From Minisyncoccus sp041663305 (lineage in GTDB: Bacteria; Patescibacteriota; Minisyncoccia; Minisyncoccales; Minisyncoccaceae), in assembly GCA_041663305.1 (NCBI GenBank), contig JBAYMT010000002.1, positions 1 through 64,000 of the forward strand: 64,000 bases of DNA. Reading direction: 5' to 3'. This document shows, in pieces, positions 33,487 through 41,610 of the stretch. A program made the translations under genes and the position numbers. Position 1 is the first letter of the stretch, and every line of letters begins with the position of its first letter. The notes under the pieces are model-generated. The model saw only the letters and a program-made list of their open reading frames with translations. It had not been told where the DNA came from and ran no database searches.

Positions 33487-34209
33487 ATGAATCAAATAAA
33501 ACAGATATGCAAATGTAATGTTTGCGGTAATATTGTAGAAATTTTGCATGCAGGTGCTGGGCAGCTTGTTTGTTGCGGGCAACCGATGGAAAAAATGGCA
33601 GAGAAGGAGTTTGATGAAGGCACCGAAAAGCATTTGCCGGTAATTGAAAGAAGCGGTAATTCTATAAGGGCTACTATTGGAAAAATAATTCATCCAATGG
33701 AAGAAGAGCATTTTATAGAGTGGATAGAGGTAACAGTTGGAAGCATATCTTATAGGAAGTTTTTGAGGCCAGGTCAGCTTCCTGAAATAAAAATAGAAAC
33801 TCTTGATATTGGGGAGGTTATTGTAAGAACTTATTGCAATGTACATGGATTATGGGCAAGCAATAAGGTAATAGAGGTTCCGAATGAAAAGATAAATTTT
33901 AATCAATTTGAAAAAGTTGATTTAAGACTGGCTAGAGTATTAGAAGCCTCTTATTTGGAAGGTTCTGAAAAATTGGTAAGATTGATGGTTGAACTGGGAC
34001 CTGAAAAAAGACAAATTCTTGCTGGTATTGGAAAATTTTATAGTCCGGAGGAATTGATCGGGAAGAAAATAGTAATTGTTGCTAACTTGGAACCAAAAAT
34101 GCTTCTTGGGCAAGAGAGCCAAGGAATGGTTTTGGCGGCTCATGATGAGCAAGGTCTTTCTTTATTGGTTGTAGAGAGAGATATTGCCTCTGGAATAAGA
34201 ATAAGTTAA
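33487..34209 (+). CDS. Superoxide reductase (desulfoferrodoxin) fused to a MetRS-type tRNA-binding OB domain
   Basis: A single uninterrupted 240-residue frame joining two families. Residues 1-128 are a complete two-iron desulfoferrodoxin. Centre I is CNVCG and CCGQPM. Centre II ligands are EKHLPVIE, HPMEEEHFIEWIEV and CNVHGLW. Residues about 135-240 match the C-terminal EMAP-II-like tRNA-binding domain of methionyl-tRNA synthetase beta/Trbp111: NFNQFEKVDLRLARVLEA, KRQILAGIGKFYSPEELIGK, VIVANLEPKMLLGQESQGM and LAAHDEQGLSLL. The linker is EVPNEKI. Superoxide reduction is expected; the OB part could bind tRNA or other nucleic acid. I know of no standard annotation for this pairing. Confidence 0.92.
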   Translation: MNQIKQICKCNVCGNIVEILHAGAGQLVCCGQPMEKMAEKEFDEGTEKHLPVIERSGNSIRATIGKIIHPMEEEHFIEWIEVTVGSISYRKFLRPGQLPEIKIETLDIGEVIVRTYCNVHGLWASNKVIEVPNEKINFNQFEKVDLRLARVLEASYLEGSEKLVRLMVELGPEKRQILAGIGKFYSPEELIGKKIVIVANLEPKMLLGQESQGMVLAAHDEQGLSLLVVERDIASGIRIS

Positions 34210-34237
34210 TTAATAAATAATAAGAAATAAATAAAAA

Positions 34238-35062
34238 ATGAGAAAAAAAACAGAAACTGTTTCCGAAAAAATTAATTTGAAGAATGATAAGAATTTTTTT
34301 GATAATGACTTTTTAAGGCTTTTGATTTCCGTACTTTTATTCTTTTCAATTTTTTTCGTTTATGCGTATACGCAAAAATTATTAAAAGGGGGTGATGAGA
34401 CTGGCAATCAAAATGTAAACGCAATATATGTAAACAAAACCGAAAGTGTTTATATTTCTCCCAATGTAGGCTTTCTTAACCTGACATCTAGAGTGGAAGA
34501 CAAAACCATTTCTGAGGCTTTGAGGAAAAATAGCGAGAGAGTTGCTAACCTTGTTGTTTTTTTGAAGAATAGCGGCATTTCGAAAGATGATATAAAAACT
34601 GAAGCATTCGAGGTTTATCCCAGATACGAGTATACGAGAATAGAAGACTCTTCTACTGGCAGTATTACGGAAGGTAAAAGAACAATAGCCGGTTATGAGG
34701 TAGTGCAATCCACTAGCGTGAAGGTGAGAGACTTGAACAAGGTTGGAAGCATAATAGACGGCGCCGCTGAGATAGGAATCAATAATATTGGCGACCTTAC
34801 TTTCGTTGCCGAGGACGATGAAAAAATAAAATCTGAGGCTCGCGAAAAAGCAATTGACAGCGCAAAAGCAGAAGCTCAAAATATTGCGAATAAGCTTGGT
34901 GTGGAAATCGAAGGCATAAGTGGCTACAACGAATCTTTCTCTGCTTTTGCTGGAAGTATGAGTTACGACAAGGCAGTTGCAAATCCTTCGCCAGTTACTG
35001 TAGTTGAGCAGGGGAAAAATAAGATAGATGTTACGGTAAATATTTCTTTCAAAATTAAATAA
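34238..35062 (+). CDS. SIMPL (DUF541) domain membrane-anchored protein
   Basis: A 274-residue protein with a transmembrane helix near residues 26-45 and an extracellular SIMPL domain (about 65-274). Recognisable stretches are SVYISPNVGFLNLTSRVEDKT, ISKDDIKTEAFEVYPRYEY, GYEVVQSTSVKVRDLNKVG and REKAIDSAKAEAQNIANKLGV. SIMPL proteins form oligomeric ring or cage structures in bacterial envelopes; a precise role is unproven. It lies 28 bases after the fusion gene and 17 before the FKBP gene, which hints at an envelope-protein operon. Confidence 0.9.
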   Translation: MRKKTETVSEKINLKNDKNFFDNDFLRLLISVLLFFSIFFVYAYTQKLLKGGDETGNQNVNAIYVNKTESVYISPNVGFLNLTSRVEDKTISEALRKNSERVANLVVFLKNSGISKDDIKTEAFEVYPRYEYTRIEDSSTGSITEGKRTIAGYEVVQSTSVKVRDLNKVGSIIDGAAEIGINNIGDLTFVAEDDEKIKSEAREKAIDSAKAEAQNIANKLGVEIEGISGYNESFSAFAGSMSYDKAVANPSPVTVVEQGKNKIDVTVNISFKIK

Positions 35063-35079
35063 AAATAAAGAAAAATATT

Positions 35080-35565
35080 ATGGAAAATGAAAGATTAAAA
35101 AATAAGCAAGTCGTAAAATATCTATATTATATAGGAGCAGGAGTTTTGGTTCTCGTCGCCATTTACTTTTTTATAGGTTATAGCAACAATAATAATGCGC
35201 AGCAAGCAAATAATACGGCTAATAATGCAAAAAAAATGGAAGGATTAAAGGTAGAAACATTAAAAGAGGGAACTGGCGAAAAGACAGCGGCAACAGGAAG
35301 TGTTATCAGTGTTCATTATGTTGGAACACTTACCGATGGAACAAAATTTGATTCAAGTATAGACCGAAATAAACCTTTTGAGTTCACACTTGGAGCAGGT
35401 CAAGTAATCAAAGGCTGGGATCAAGGGTTGATGGGAATGAGAGTGGGTGAAAAAAGGAAATTAACAATACCTTCAGATAAGGCATACGGAGATAAAGGCG
35501 TTACAGGATTGATTCCTCCTAAAGCAACTCTTATTTTTGAAGTCGAGTTGTTGGAAGTAAAGTAA
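35080..35565 (+). CDS. Membrane-anchored FKBP-type peptidyl-prolyl isomerase
   Basis: A 161-residue protein with one N-terminal transmembrane helix (about residues 14-33), an Asn/Ala-rich linker and an FKBP domain (about 52-161). The isomerase site is well conserved: VHYVGTLTDGTKFDSSIDR, FTLGAGQVIKGWDQGLMGM, GEKRKLTIPSDKAYGD, and LIFEVELLEV. It should assist folding of exported proteins at the outer face of the membrane. A terminator follows. Confidence 0.95.
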   Translation: MENERLKNKQVVKYLYYIGAGVLVLVAIYFFIGYSNNNNAQQANNTANNAKKMEGLKVETLKEGTGEKTAATGSVISVHYVGTLTDGTKFDSSIDRNKPFEFTLGAGQVIKGWDQGLMGMRVGEKRKLTIPSDKAYGDKGVTGLIPPKATLIFEVELLEVK

Positions 35566-35571
35566 TAATAG

Positions 35572-35595
35572 CAGGCCCAAAAGGCCTGTTTTTTG
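35572..35595 (+). terminator. Intrinsic terminator after the FKBP gene
   Basis: CAGGCC-CAAAA-GGCCTG followed by TTTTTTG, 7 bases after the stop. Confidence 0.9.
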
Positions 35596-35649
35596 TTTAT
35601 AAAATAGGTTTTAAGATTCAGAATTTTGTGGTACATTTGATTTATATTT

Positions 35650-35877
35650 ATGTTGATAAAAGTAAAGGTTATCCCTTCTTCAAAAAAAGAAAGTGTTATT
35701 GCAAAGAAGCAGGATTCTTTCGAGGTTTGTGTGCGAGAAGACCCTGTGCGGGGAGCGGCTAGTTTGCGAGCAATAGAAATAATAGCTGATTTTTTTAATA
35801 TAAAAGCGGAAAAAGTCAGATTGGTGAAGGGATTTAAACAGAGAAATAAAATCTTTGAGATACCAGATATAAAATGA
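35650..35877 (+). CDS. DUF167/YggU family protein
   Basis: A 75-residue protein matching the compact alpha/beta DUF167 fold: MLIKVKVIPSSKKESVI at the start, VREDPVRGAASLRAIEIIADFF (a variant of the AnKAL...LA signature), then KVRLVKGFKQRNKIFEI. The function is unknown. Its stop overlaps the truB start by 4 bases (ATGA), so the two are translationally coupled. Confidence 0.85.
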   Translation: MLIKVKVIPSSKKESVIAKKQDSFEVCVREDPVRGAASLRAIEIIADFFNIKAEKVRLVKGFKQRNKIFEIPDIK

Positions 35878-36530
35878 ACAACGAAGATATAATTCCTATT
35901 TATAAACCGCCAGGATTTTCTAGTTTTGATATAGTAAGAAAGTTTAAGAAAGATTCCGGATTTTTGGGAAAAGTAGGACACGGAGGAACCCTTGATCCTT
36001 TTGCATGCGGGGTAATGCTTTTATTGCTTGAGGGCGGAACAAAAAGATTTGAAGAGGTGACTGGCTGGAAAAAGACTTATCTTTCTGGAATAAGATTTGG
36101 GGCGGCATCTTCGACTCAAGATGTGGCTGGCAGTATTGAAATGGTTGATTGTAAAAAATTTTCTTTATCCGAGTTAAAGGAAGTTATAGATAAAATTTCG
36201 AATAAGAGCATCATACAAAAAGTATCTCCTTTTTCTGCGGCAAAATATAAAGGGAAGCCTCTTTATAAATTGGCAAAAAAAGGAGTAATAATAGAAAAAG
36301 AGAAAGAAATATCCTTGGGCAATATAGAAATCGTTTCGTATAAGTGGCCTCTTTTAACGATTCGGGTGGAATGTTCGCGAGGGGCATATATGCGGCAGCT
36401 TGCGGAAGACATAGGAGAGAAGCTTGGATGCAGATGTTTTGTATATTTTCTTGAACGAGAACGCATTGGAAAATATGGCACTAAAAATTGTTATAGAATA
36501 GATAAATTAAATAGCTTTATAAAAAAATGA
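35874..36530 (+). CDS. truB: tRNA pseudouridine-55 synthase TruB (short form)
   Basis: A 218-residue pseudouridine synthase that modifies U55 in the T-loop of tRNAs. Family motifs: YKPPGFSSFDIVRKFKK at the N-terminus, the catalytic GHGGTLDPFACGVML (Asp about residue 42), a YLSGIRFGAASSTQD stretch, KVSPFSAAKYKGKPLYKLAKKG, and RVECSRGAYMRQLAEDIG. It lacks the C-terminal PUA-like domain found in E. coli TruB (about 314 residues). Overlaps the preceding and following genes by 4 bases each. Confidence 0.95.
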   Translation: MNNEDIIPIYKPPGFSSFDIVRKFKKDSGFLGKVGHGGTLDPFACGVMLLLLEGGTKRFEEVTGWKKTYLSGIRFGAASSTQDVAGSIEMVDCKKFSLSELKEVIDKISNKSIIQKVSPFSAAKYKGKPLYKLAKKGVIIEKEKEISLGNIEIVSYKWPLLTIRVECSRGAYMRQLAEDIGEKLGCRCFVYFLERERIGKYGTKNCYRIDKLNSFIKK

Positions 36531-36982
36531 CAGAAGAAATAAACCAAATATTAATAAACAAAGCTTTGCTATCAAGTTTATTGGGCTGGTTTTTGGCGCA
36601 AACAGCAAAGGCTATTTTTTTGACGATCAAGAATCGAAAATTCAGATTTAATGCGTATTCATTGCCGGGAGGATTTCCTTCTTCTCATACAGCCACTTGC
36701 GTGGGGTTGGTGGCAGCAGTCGGATTAGTTGATGGATTCAGCAGTTCCCTGTTTGCTATTTCTACTATTTTGGCAGTTTTTATAATCTATGACGCAAAAG
36801 TAATAAGAGTAGCAGCTGGAAAACAGGCACAGTCATTGAATAAAGTTTTGGAAATGATAGAGGAAGATACGGGTGAAAAAATGGAAAAACTGAAAGAAAT
36901 ATTGGGACATAGCTTACTGGAAATATTATGCGGAGGCTTGGTAGGAATTATGGCAGCTTTATTGGTGGTTGGAGCATGGTAG
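36527..36982 (+). CDS. Divergent PAP2 family membrane protein (DUF212)
   Basis: A 151-residue membrane protein. The signature AYSLPGGFPSSHTATCVGLVAAVG (about residues 42-65), with SSHTA resembling the PAP2 phosphatase motif, and IYDAKVIRVAAGKQAQSLN (about 86-104) identify DUF212. Hydrophobic helices lie near 14-30, 58-75, 77-93 and 128-150. Plants and bacteria carry it; a phosphatase activity is presumed from the motif but unproven. It overlaps truB upstream and the methyltransferase gene downstream. Confidence 0.88.
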   Translation: MTEEINQILINKALLSSLLGWFLAQTAKAIFLTIKNRKFRFNAYSLPGGFPSSHTATCVGLVAAVGLVDGFSSSLFAISTILAVFIIYDAKVIRVAAGKQAQSLNKVLEMIEEDTGEKMEKLKEILGHSLLEILCGGLVGIMAALLVVGAW

Positions 36983-37620
36983 AGATTCCCGATGAATATA
37001 AAAAAGGGTTTAAGGATTTTTTGGGACAGAAAATCGATTTATCTTTGAAACCATTAATCCCGAGAATCGAGACTGAATATTGGGTAAGGAAAGCTATTGA
37101 AGAGATATCGGGAAAGAAAAAATATTGTTTAGATATTTTTTCCGGTTCTGGATGCATAGGGGTTTCCATTTTGAGAAAGACGGATTCGTTTTGCGATTTT
37201 GGCGAGATAAATGATGATTTTTTGAAGCAAATAAAAATAAATATTGACTTGTCAGATATTGATCGGGACAGATATAATATATTCAAATCAGATATTTTTT
37301 CCGGAATCAAAAAAAAGTATGATTATATCTTAGCCAATCCTCCTTATGTTGCTGAAAACAGAATTAGTGATGTGGGGCTGGACGTGCTTGCTTTTGAGCC
37401 AAGAGCAGCATTATTTTCTGGAAAAGATGGAATGGACACAATAAGATCATTTTTGAATGATGCGAAAGAGCATCTGAATGAGGACGGTGTTATTTTTTTA
37501 GAATTTGATCCTCATCAAGAAAAGGAAATAAGCCTGATCTTAAAAAATAATAAATATTCTAGTTGGGACTTTTTTTGCGATCAGTTCGGATCGGTCCGAT
37601 TTGCACGGATAGTCCTGTAG
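36976..37620 (+). CDS. PrmC/HemK-like N5-glutamine methyltransferase
   Basis: A protein of 214 residues from the ATG at 36976 (MVEIPDEYKK); the longer frame from 36928 would overlap DUF212 by 54 bases and adds a non-homologous stretch. The SAM fold follows PrmC: PLIPRIETEYWVRKAIEE corresponds to the usual vLIPRPETE region, then CLDIFSGSGCIGVSIL (motif I) and the catalytic NPPYVAE (about residue 123). GKDGMDTIRSFLNDA and FLEFDPHQ match the HemK C-terminus. The N-terminal PrmC helical domain is missing, so the substrate might not be release factor. Confidence 0.87.
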   Translation: MVEIPDEYKKGFKDFLGQKIDLSLKPLIPRIETEYWVRKAIEEISGKKKYCLDIFSGSGCIGVSILRKTDSFCDFGEINDDFLKQIKINIDLSDIDRDRYNIFKSDIFSGIKKKYDYILANPPYVAENRISDVGLDVLAFEPRAALFSGKDGMDTIRSFLNDAKEHLNEDGVIFLEFDPHQEKEISLILKNNKYSSWDFFCDQFGSVRFARIVL

Positions 37621-37634
37621 TTAAATTTTAAAAA

Positions 37635-38384
37635 ATGGATTATCTAATTTATACTTTCTTAGGTTTTTTGCAGGGTGTTTTTGAATGGCTGCCGATTTCG
37701 AGCAAGGGGATAGTTTCATTATTTGTAAATTATTTTAACATTGAGGGGGTTAATCCTCTTGATTTGGCCCTGTTTTTGCATTTGGGAACATTATTGGCCA
37801 CTTTTATTTATTTTTGGAAGGACATAAGAGATTTGATATTATTGAAGGATAAAAAGTTCGTAAAGTTTTTTTTGATAGTTTCGGCTATTTCGGGAACTCT
37901 TGGTTTTGCTATTTATAAATTAACCAAAGATTTTGCAGTGGGCTCTAGCTTGCTTTTGATAGTTGGATTGGGACTTCTTTTAACATCATTTTTCCAAAGC
38001 AGGAAATTAAAATTGAATTTGAGTAACACTAAATCGGCTATCATAGTAGGAATTTTGCAATCGCTTTCGGCAATACCTGGAGTTTCAAGGTCTGGTTCAA
38101 CAATTTTTGGCCTTTCTTTAAGCGAGAGCGATCCAGAGAAGATACTGAGGTATTCATATCTGGTTTCGATACCGGTTGTTTTTGGGGCAGATGTATATCT
38201 TCAGCGCGAAAATTTGGTCCAGTTAAGTCCAGAAGTCTTGATAGCAGTTGCCTCAAGTTTTATATTCGGAATATTGACTTTAAAGATATTATTAACTTTT
38301 TCTAAAAAAATAAATTTTGCACTCTTCACTCTGATTTTCGGTATCCTTTGTATAATAGGCGCTTTTTTGGATTACGTTATTTAA
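37635..38384 (+). CDS. uppP: Undecaprenyl-diphosphate phosphatase (UppP/BacA)
   Basis: A 249-residue polytopic membrane enzyme that recycles the lipid carrier for peptidoglycan synthesis. The two family motifs are present: GVFEWLPISSKG (about residues 15-26; the usual form is TEFLPVSSTGH, so this one is somewhat diverged) and SAIPGVSRSGSTIFG (about 147-161) with the catalytic Arg and Ser. About seven to eight hydrophobic helices. It begins 14 bases after the methyltransferase gene. Confidence 0.93.
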   Translation: MDYLIYTFLGFLQGVFEWLPISSKGIVSLFVNYFNIEGVNPLDLALFLHLGTLLATFIYFWKDIRDLILLKDKKFVKFFLIVSAISGTLGFAIYKLTKDFAVGSSLLLIVGLGLLLTSFFQSRKLKLNLSNTKSAIIVGILQSLSAIPGVSRSGSTIFGLSLSESDPEKILRYSYLVSIPVVFGADVYLQRENLVQLSPEVLIAVASSFIFGILTLKILLTFSKKINFALFTLIFGILCIIGAFLDYVI

Positions 38385-38392
38385 CTTGAGAT

Positions 38393-39094
38393 ATGGAATC
38401 AGAAAGACTTATCAGGAAATTAGAAAAATTGGCAGACAAAGAGCAGGCAAGGATATTGTCTGGTTTTTTTAAAACAGGCAAGGGGCAATATGGAGAAGGA
38501 GATATTTTTCTTGGTATAAAGGTTCCGATAAGCAGAAAGATCGCCAAAGAGTTTACGGACCTTGAATTGGGAGAAATTCAGAGGCTGTTGAATTCAAAGA
38601 TACATGAGGTGCGGTTTGCTGCACTTGTTATCTTGATTGAAAAATTTGATAAAAGTTCAAGCGGTGAACAAGAAAAGATATTTAAGCTTTACTTGAAAAA
38701 CATAGCGAAGAATATAAATAATTGGGATTTGGTAGATCTTTCTTGTCCGCAAATAGTGGGAAGATTCCTTTTTGATAAAGATAGAGCGGTGTTATATGAA
38801 TTGGCAAAGTCTCCTAATTTGTGGGAAAGGCGAGTTGCAATAATATCAACTTTTTATTTCATAAAAAATGCTGATTTTAAAGATACTTTATCAATAGCTA
38901 AGATTTTGTTGTGCGATAAACATGATTTGATAAACAAAGCAGTCGGTTGGATGCTTAGAGAAGTCGGAAAGAGAGATATAGAGACTGAAAGATTGTTTTT
39001 AGGAGATTGCTATAAGGATATGCCTAGGGTTACATTGAGATATGCTATTGAAAAAATGGAGGAGAATGAGAGAAGGTCTTTCCTGAAAAAATAA
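38393..39094 (+). CDS. DNA alkylation repair protein (AlkD-like)
   Basis: A 233-residue all-helical protein of the AlkC/AlkD HEAT-repeat superfamily. Characteristic stretches are FFKTGKGQYGEGDIFLGIKVP (about residues 21-41), NSKIHEVRFAALVIL, NNWDLVDLSCPQIVG (about 107-121) and ERRVAIISTFYFI, then NKAVGWMLREVGKRD (about 184-198). AlkD-type glycosylases release 3-methyladenine and 7-methylguanine without base flipping. It begins 8 bases after uppP, and a terminator follows. Confidence 0.94.
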   Translation: MESERLIRKLEKLADKEQARILSGFFKTGKGQYGEGDIFLGIKVPISRKIAKEFTDLELGEIQRLLNSKIHEVRFAALVILIEKFDKSSSGEQEKIFKLYLKNIAKNINNWDLVDLSCPQIVGRFLFDKDRAVLYELAKSPNLWERRVAIISTFYFIKNADFKDTLSIAKILLCDKHDLINKAVGWMLREVGKRDIETERLFLGDCYKDMPRVTLRYAIEKMEENERRSFLKK

Positions 39095-39105
39095 CAGAAA
39101 ATATT

Positions 39106-39134
39106 AATAATCTGCAGAGTGCTGATTATTTTTT
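39106..39134 (+). terminator. Intrinsic terminator after the AlkD gene
   Basis: AATAATCTGCA-GAG-TGCTGATTATT (one T-T mismatch) followed by TTTTATT. Confidence 0.75.
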
Positions 39135-39138
39135 ATTG

Positions 39139-39168
39139 TTGTGATAATTTAAATTTTTGTGGTATTAT
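39139..39168 (+). promoter_or_regulatory. Promoter of the TraD-like ATPase cluster
   Basis: TTGTGA (39139-39144), 18 bases, TATTAT (39163-39168); about 12 bases from the expected start site to the ATG at 39187. Confidence 0.5.
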
Positions 39169-39186
39169 AAAAGAAAATTAATACTT

Positions 39187-41583
39187 ATGGACACAAATCT
39201 AATTTTTTTCATAATACTGATATTTTCCATATTTTCTTTCCTTTTTTTGAGCTATATCTTTTCTAAGATAGCTAGGAAAAAAGCTCTTAAGGCGTCTCTT
39301 TCGTTTACTTTATTCCTGATAAAAATGCCTATTGGAGATGAAAATGGAAAAAACGCCTCCAGTACCAAAGATGAGATAAAAGTGATGGAAGATTTTTATG
39401 AAAGTCTGGTTTCGTTAAAAAACGAAAAGATATTCGGAGCTCCGTCTTGGATTACTTTTGAAATATCGAAGGTGGGAGAAGAAATAGGTTTTTATATCGC
39501 AATACCAAAGGATTTTGAGGACTTTATAGAAAAAAAGATATATAGCCTTTATCCAGACTGCCAGTTGGAAAGGGTTAATGATTATAATATTTTTTCATTG
39601 CGCGAAGAAATATTTTGCGGTTATTTAAAAACATTTAAACCGGTTTTTTTACCGATAAAAACGTATGACAAAATGGAAATTGATCCGCTATCGAGTATAA
39701 CCAATGTTTTGACCAAATTGAGCCAGGGCGAGGAAGTTTCTATTCAAATAGTTATAAAGGGCAGCAATAATAAATGGCAATCAAGAGCTCGCGATATTAT
39801 TGAAAAAGTTGCAACCGAAAATAAAAGCTTGACACAAGCTGTTTCTGAAACAGGAATTTTTAAAATATTTTTTTCGGGGAACAAGAAAAAGGAAGATAAT
39901 CTTCCTGTTAAAAGAACGGATGATGAGCTTGTTTCTAGTCTTGAAGCAAAACTGGCAAAAAATAATTTTGAAACCAATATCAGAGTTATTGTTTCTGCGA
40001 TAAGCATAGATAGAGCCGAAAATGTCTTTACTCAGATAACAAACACTTTTGACCAATATGGTTCGGCTAAATCAAATAATCTTAAGGTCTATAAGATGCT
40101 TAGCAGTGAGGGGGTGAGAGATGTTGTGTATAAGTATAGTTTTAGGCTTTTTGATGAGGGCAAATCATTTGTTTTGAACAGTGAAGAATTAACAAGTCTT
40201 TTTCATTTTCCTTTGATGAATGCAAAAACACCTAATCTGATAATGTTGAAGGCTAAATGCGCTAGCGCTCCGGCAAATATTTCGCGCGAAGGAATAGTTC
40301 TTGGGATTAATAAATATAGAGAGGAAACAAAAGAAATAAGAATCAAAAAAACAGATAGACGAAGGCATTTGTATATCATAGGGCAAACAGGTACAGGTAA
40401 ATCGGTATTTCAATCAAACATGATAGAACAGGATATTCTTGCTGGAGAGGGCGTGGGGGTCATTGATCCTCATGGCGATTTGATAGATGACATATTGGGG
40501 AAAATACCCAGTAGCAGGATAGAAGACGTGGTGTTGTTCGATCCATCTAATCTGGATAGGGTGGTCGGTTTGAATATGCTTGAATATGATCCAAAATATC
40601 CGGAACAAAAAACTTTTATCGTGAACGAGCTTATAAACATCTTTGATAAGCTATATGACCTCAAGCAGACAGGAGGGCCTCTTTTTGAGCAATATACTAG
40701 AAATGCATTGATGCTTTTGATGGATGATCCAAATGAAACATATACCTTAATGGAAGTTCCTAAGGTTCTTTCGGACGAAAAGTTCAGGCACAAATTACTT
40801 GCAAAATGTAAAAATGTCTTGGTCAAGGAATTTTGGGAAATGCAAGCTGAAAAGGCCGGAGGAGAAGGATCTCTTAAAAACATGGTTCCTTATATAACAT
40901 CTAAATTCGATACTTTTATTTCTAATGATTATGTGCGACCAATAGTCGGTCAGGCAAAGAGTACTTTTAATTTTCGAGAAATAATCGACAACAAGAAAAT
41001 ATTTTTGGTAAATCTTAGCAAAGGGCGACTAGGGGAAATAAACAGTTCTTTGATAGGACTTATTGTTACCGGAAAGATAGCTATGGCTGCTTTTTCAAGA
41101 GTAGATATGCCCGAGGAAAAAAGAAAGGATTTTTATCTTTATATAGATGAATTTCAAAACTTTGCTACCGACAGTATTTCAACGATTCTTTCGGAAGCCA
41201 GAAAGTATAAATTATGCTTGACGATCGCCCACCAATTCATAGGGCAGCTCCCTCAAAAGATCAGGGATAGCGTTTTTGGAAATGTTGGCACGATGGCTGT
41301 TTTTAGGATTGGCGCCGATGATGCTGAGTTTGTTGAAAAACAGTTCCAACCAGTTTTTTCGGCTAGAGATCTGATAAATATAGGTAATCGCAATTTTTAT
41401 ACAAAACTTATGATAGACGGTGAGATTTCTAAACCTTTTAATATAGCAACAATGCGTCCTTCGGTGTCTGATGCAGTAAGGGCGGCAGACATAAAACAGT
41501 ATTATTTTCTTGTATATGGAAGGGATAGATTTTTTGCCGAGAAAGATATAAAAGAGCGAAGATTGTTTATTGACTTAACATAG
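39187..41583 (+). CDS. TraD/VirD4-like conjugative-type DNA-translocase ATPase
   Basis: A protein of 798 residues from the ATG at 39187 (MDTNLIFFI); the in-frame ATG at 39157 lies upstream of the -10 box. One N-terminal transmembrane helix (about residues 4-25), then about 370 residues of CPR-type N-terminal region. The P-loop is IIGQTGTGKSVFQSNM (about residue 400) with Walker B-like GVIDPHGDLIDDI. A TraM-recognition/TraD C-terminal region contains LYIDEFQNFATDSISTILSEARKY (about 655-678). Annotated in CPR genomes as type IV secretion system DNA-binding domain proteins. No relaxase or VirB channel genes accompany it here. Three hypotheticals follow. Confidence 0.88.
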   Translation: MDTNLIFFIILIFSIFSFLFLSYIFSKIARKKALKASLSFTLFLIKMPIGDENGKNASSTKDEIKVMEDFYESLVSLKNEKIFGAPSWITFEISKVGEEIGFYIAIPKDFEDFIEKKIYSLYPDCQLERVNDYNIFSLREEIFCGYLKTFKPVFLPIKTYDKMEIDPLSSITNVLTKLSQGEEVSIQIVIKGSNNKWQSRARDIIEKVATENKSLTQAVSETGIFKIFFSGNKKKEDNLPVKRTDDELVSSLEAKLAKNNFETNIRVIVSAISIDRAENVFTQITNTFDQYGSAKSNNLKVYKMLSSEGVRDVVYKYSFRLFDEGKSFVLNSEELTSLFHFPLMNAKTPNLIMLKAKCASAPANISREGIVLGINKYREETKEIRIKKTDRRRHLYIIGQTGTGKSVFQSNMIEQDILAGEGVGVIDPHGDLIDDILGKIPSSRIEDVVLFDPSNLDRVVGLNMLEYDPKYPEQKTFIVNELINIFDKLYDLKQTGGPLFEQYTRNALMLLMDDPNETYTLMEVPKVLSDEKFRHKLLAKCKNVLVKEFWEMQAEKAGGEGSLKNMVPYITSKFDTFISNDYVRPIVGQAKSTFNFREIIDNKKIFLVNLSKGRLGEINSSLIGLIVTGKIAMAAFSRVDMPEEKRKDFYLYIDEFQNFATDSISTILSEARKYKLCLTIAHQFIGQLPQKIRDSVFGNVGTMAVFRIGADDAEFVEKQFQPVFSARDLINIGNRNFYTKLMIDGEISKPFNIATMRPSVSDAVRAADIKQYYFLVYGRDRFFAEKDIKERRLFIDLT

Positions 41584-41610
41584 GTGGTGACTTACTATTA
41601 AATTATCATT

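Noticed and set aside
36928..36975. Longer start for the PrmC-like protein
   Set aside because: It adds a stretch read inside the DUF212 gene that matches nothing in the family; ATG 36976 begins the homologous region.
39187..41583. Integrated conjugative plasmid
   Set aside because: No relaxase, VirB4, replication or partition genes; the ATPase type is common on CPR chromosomes.
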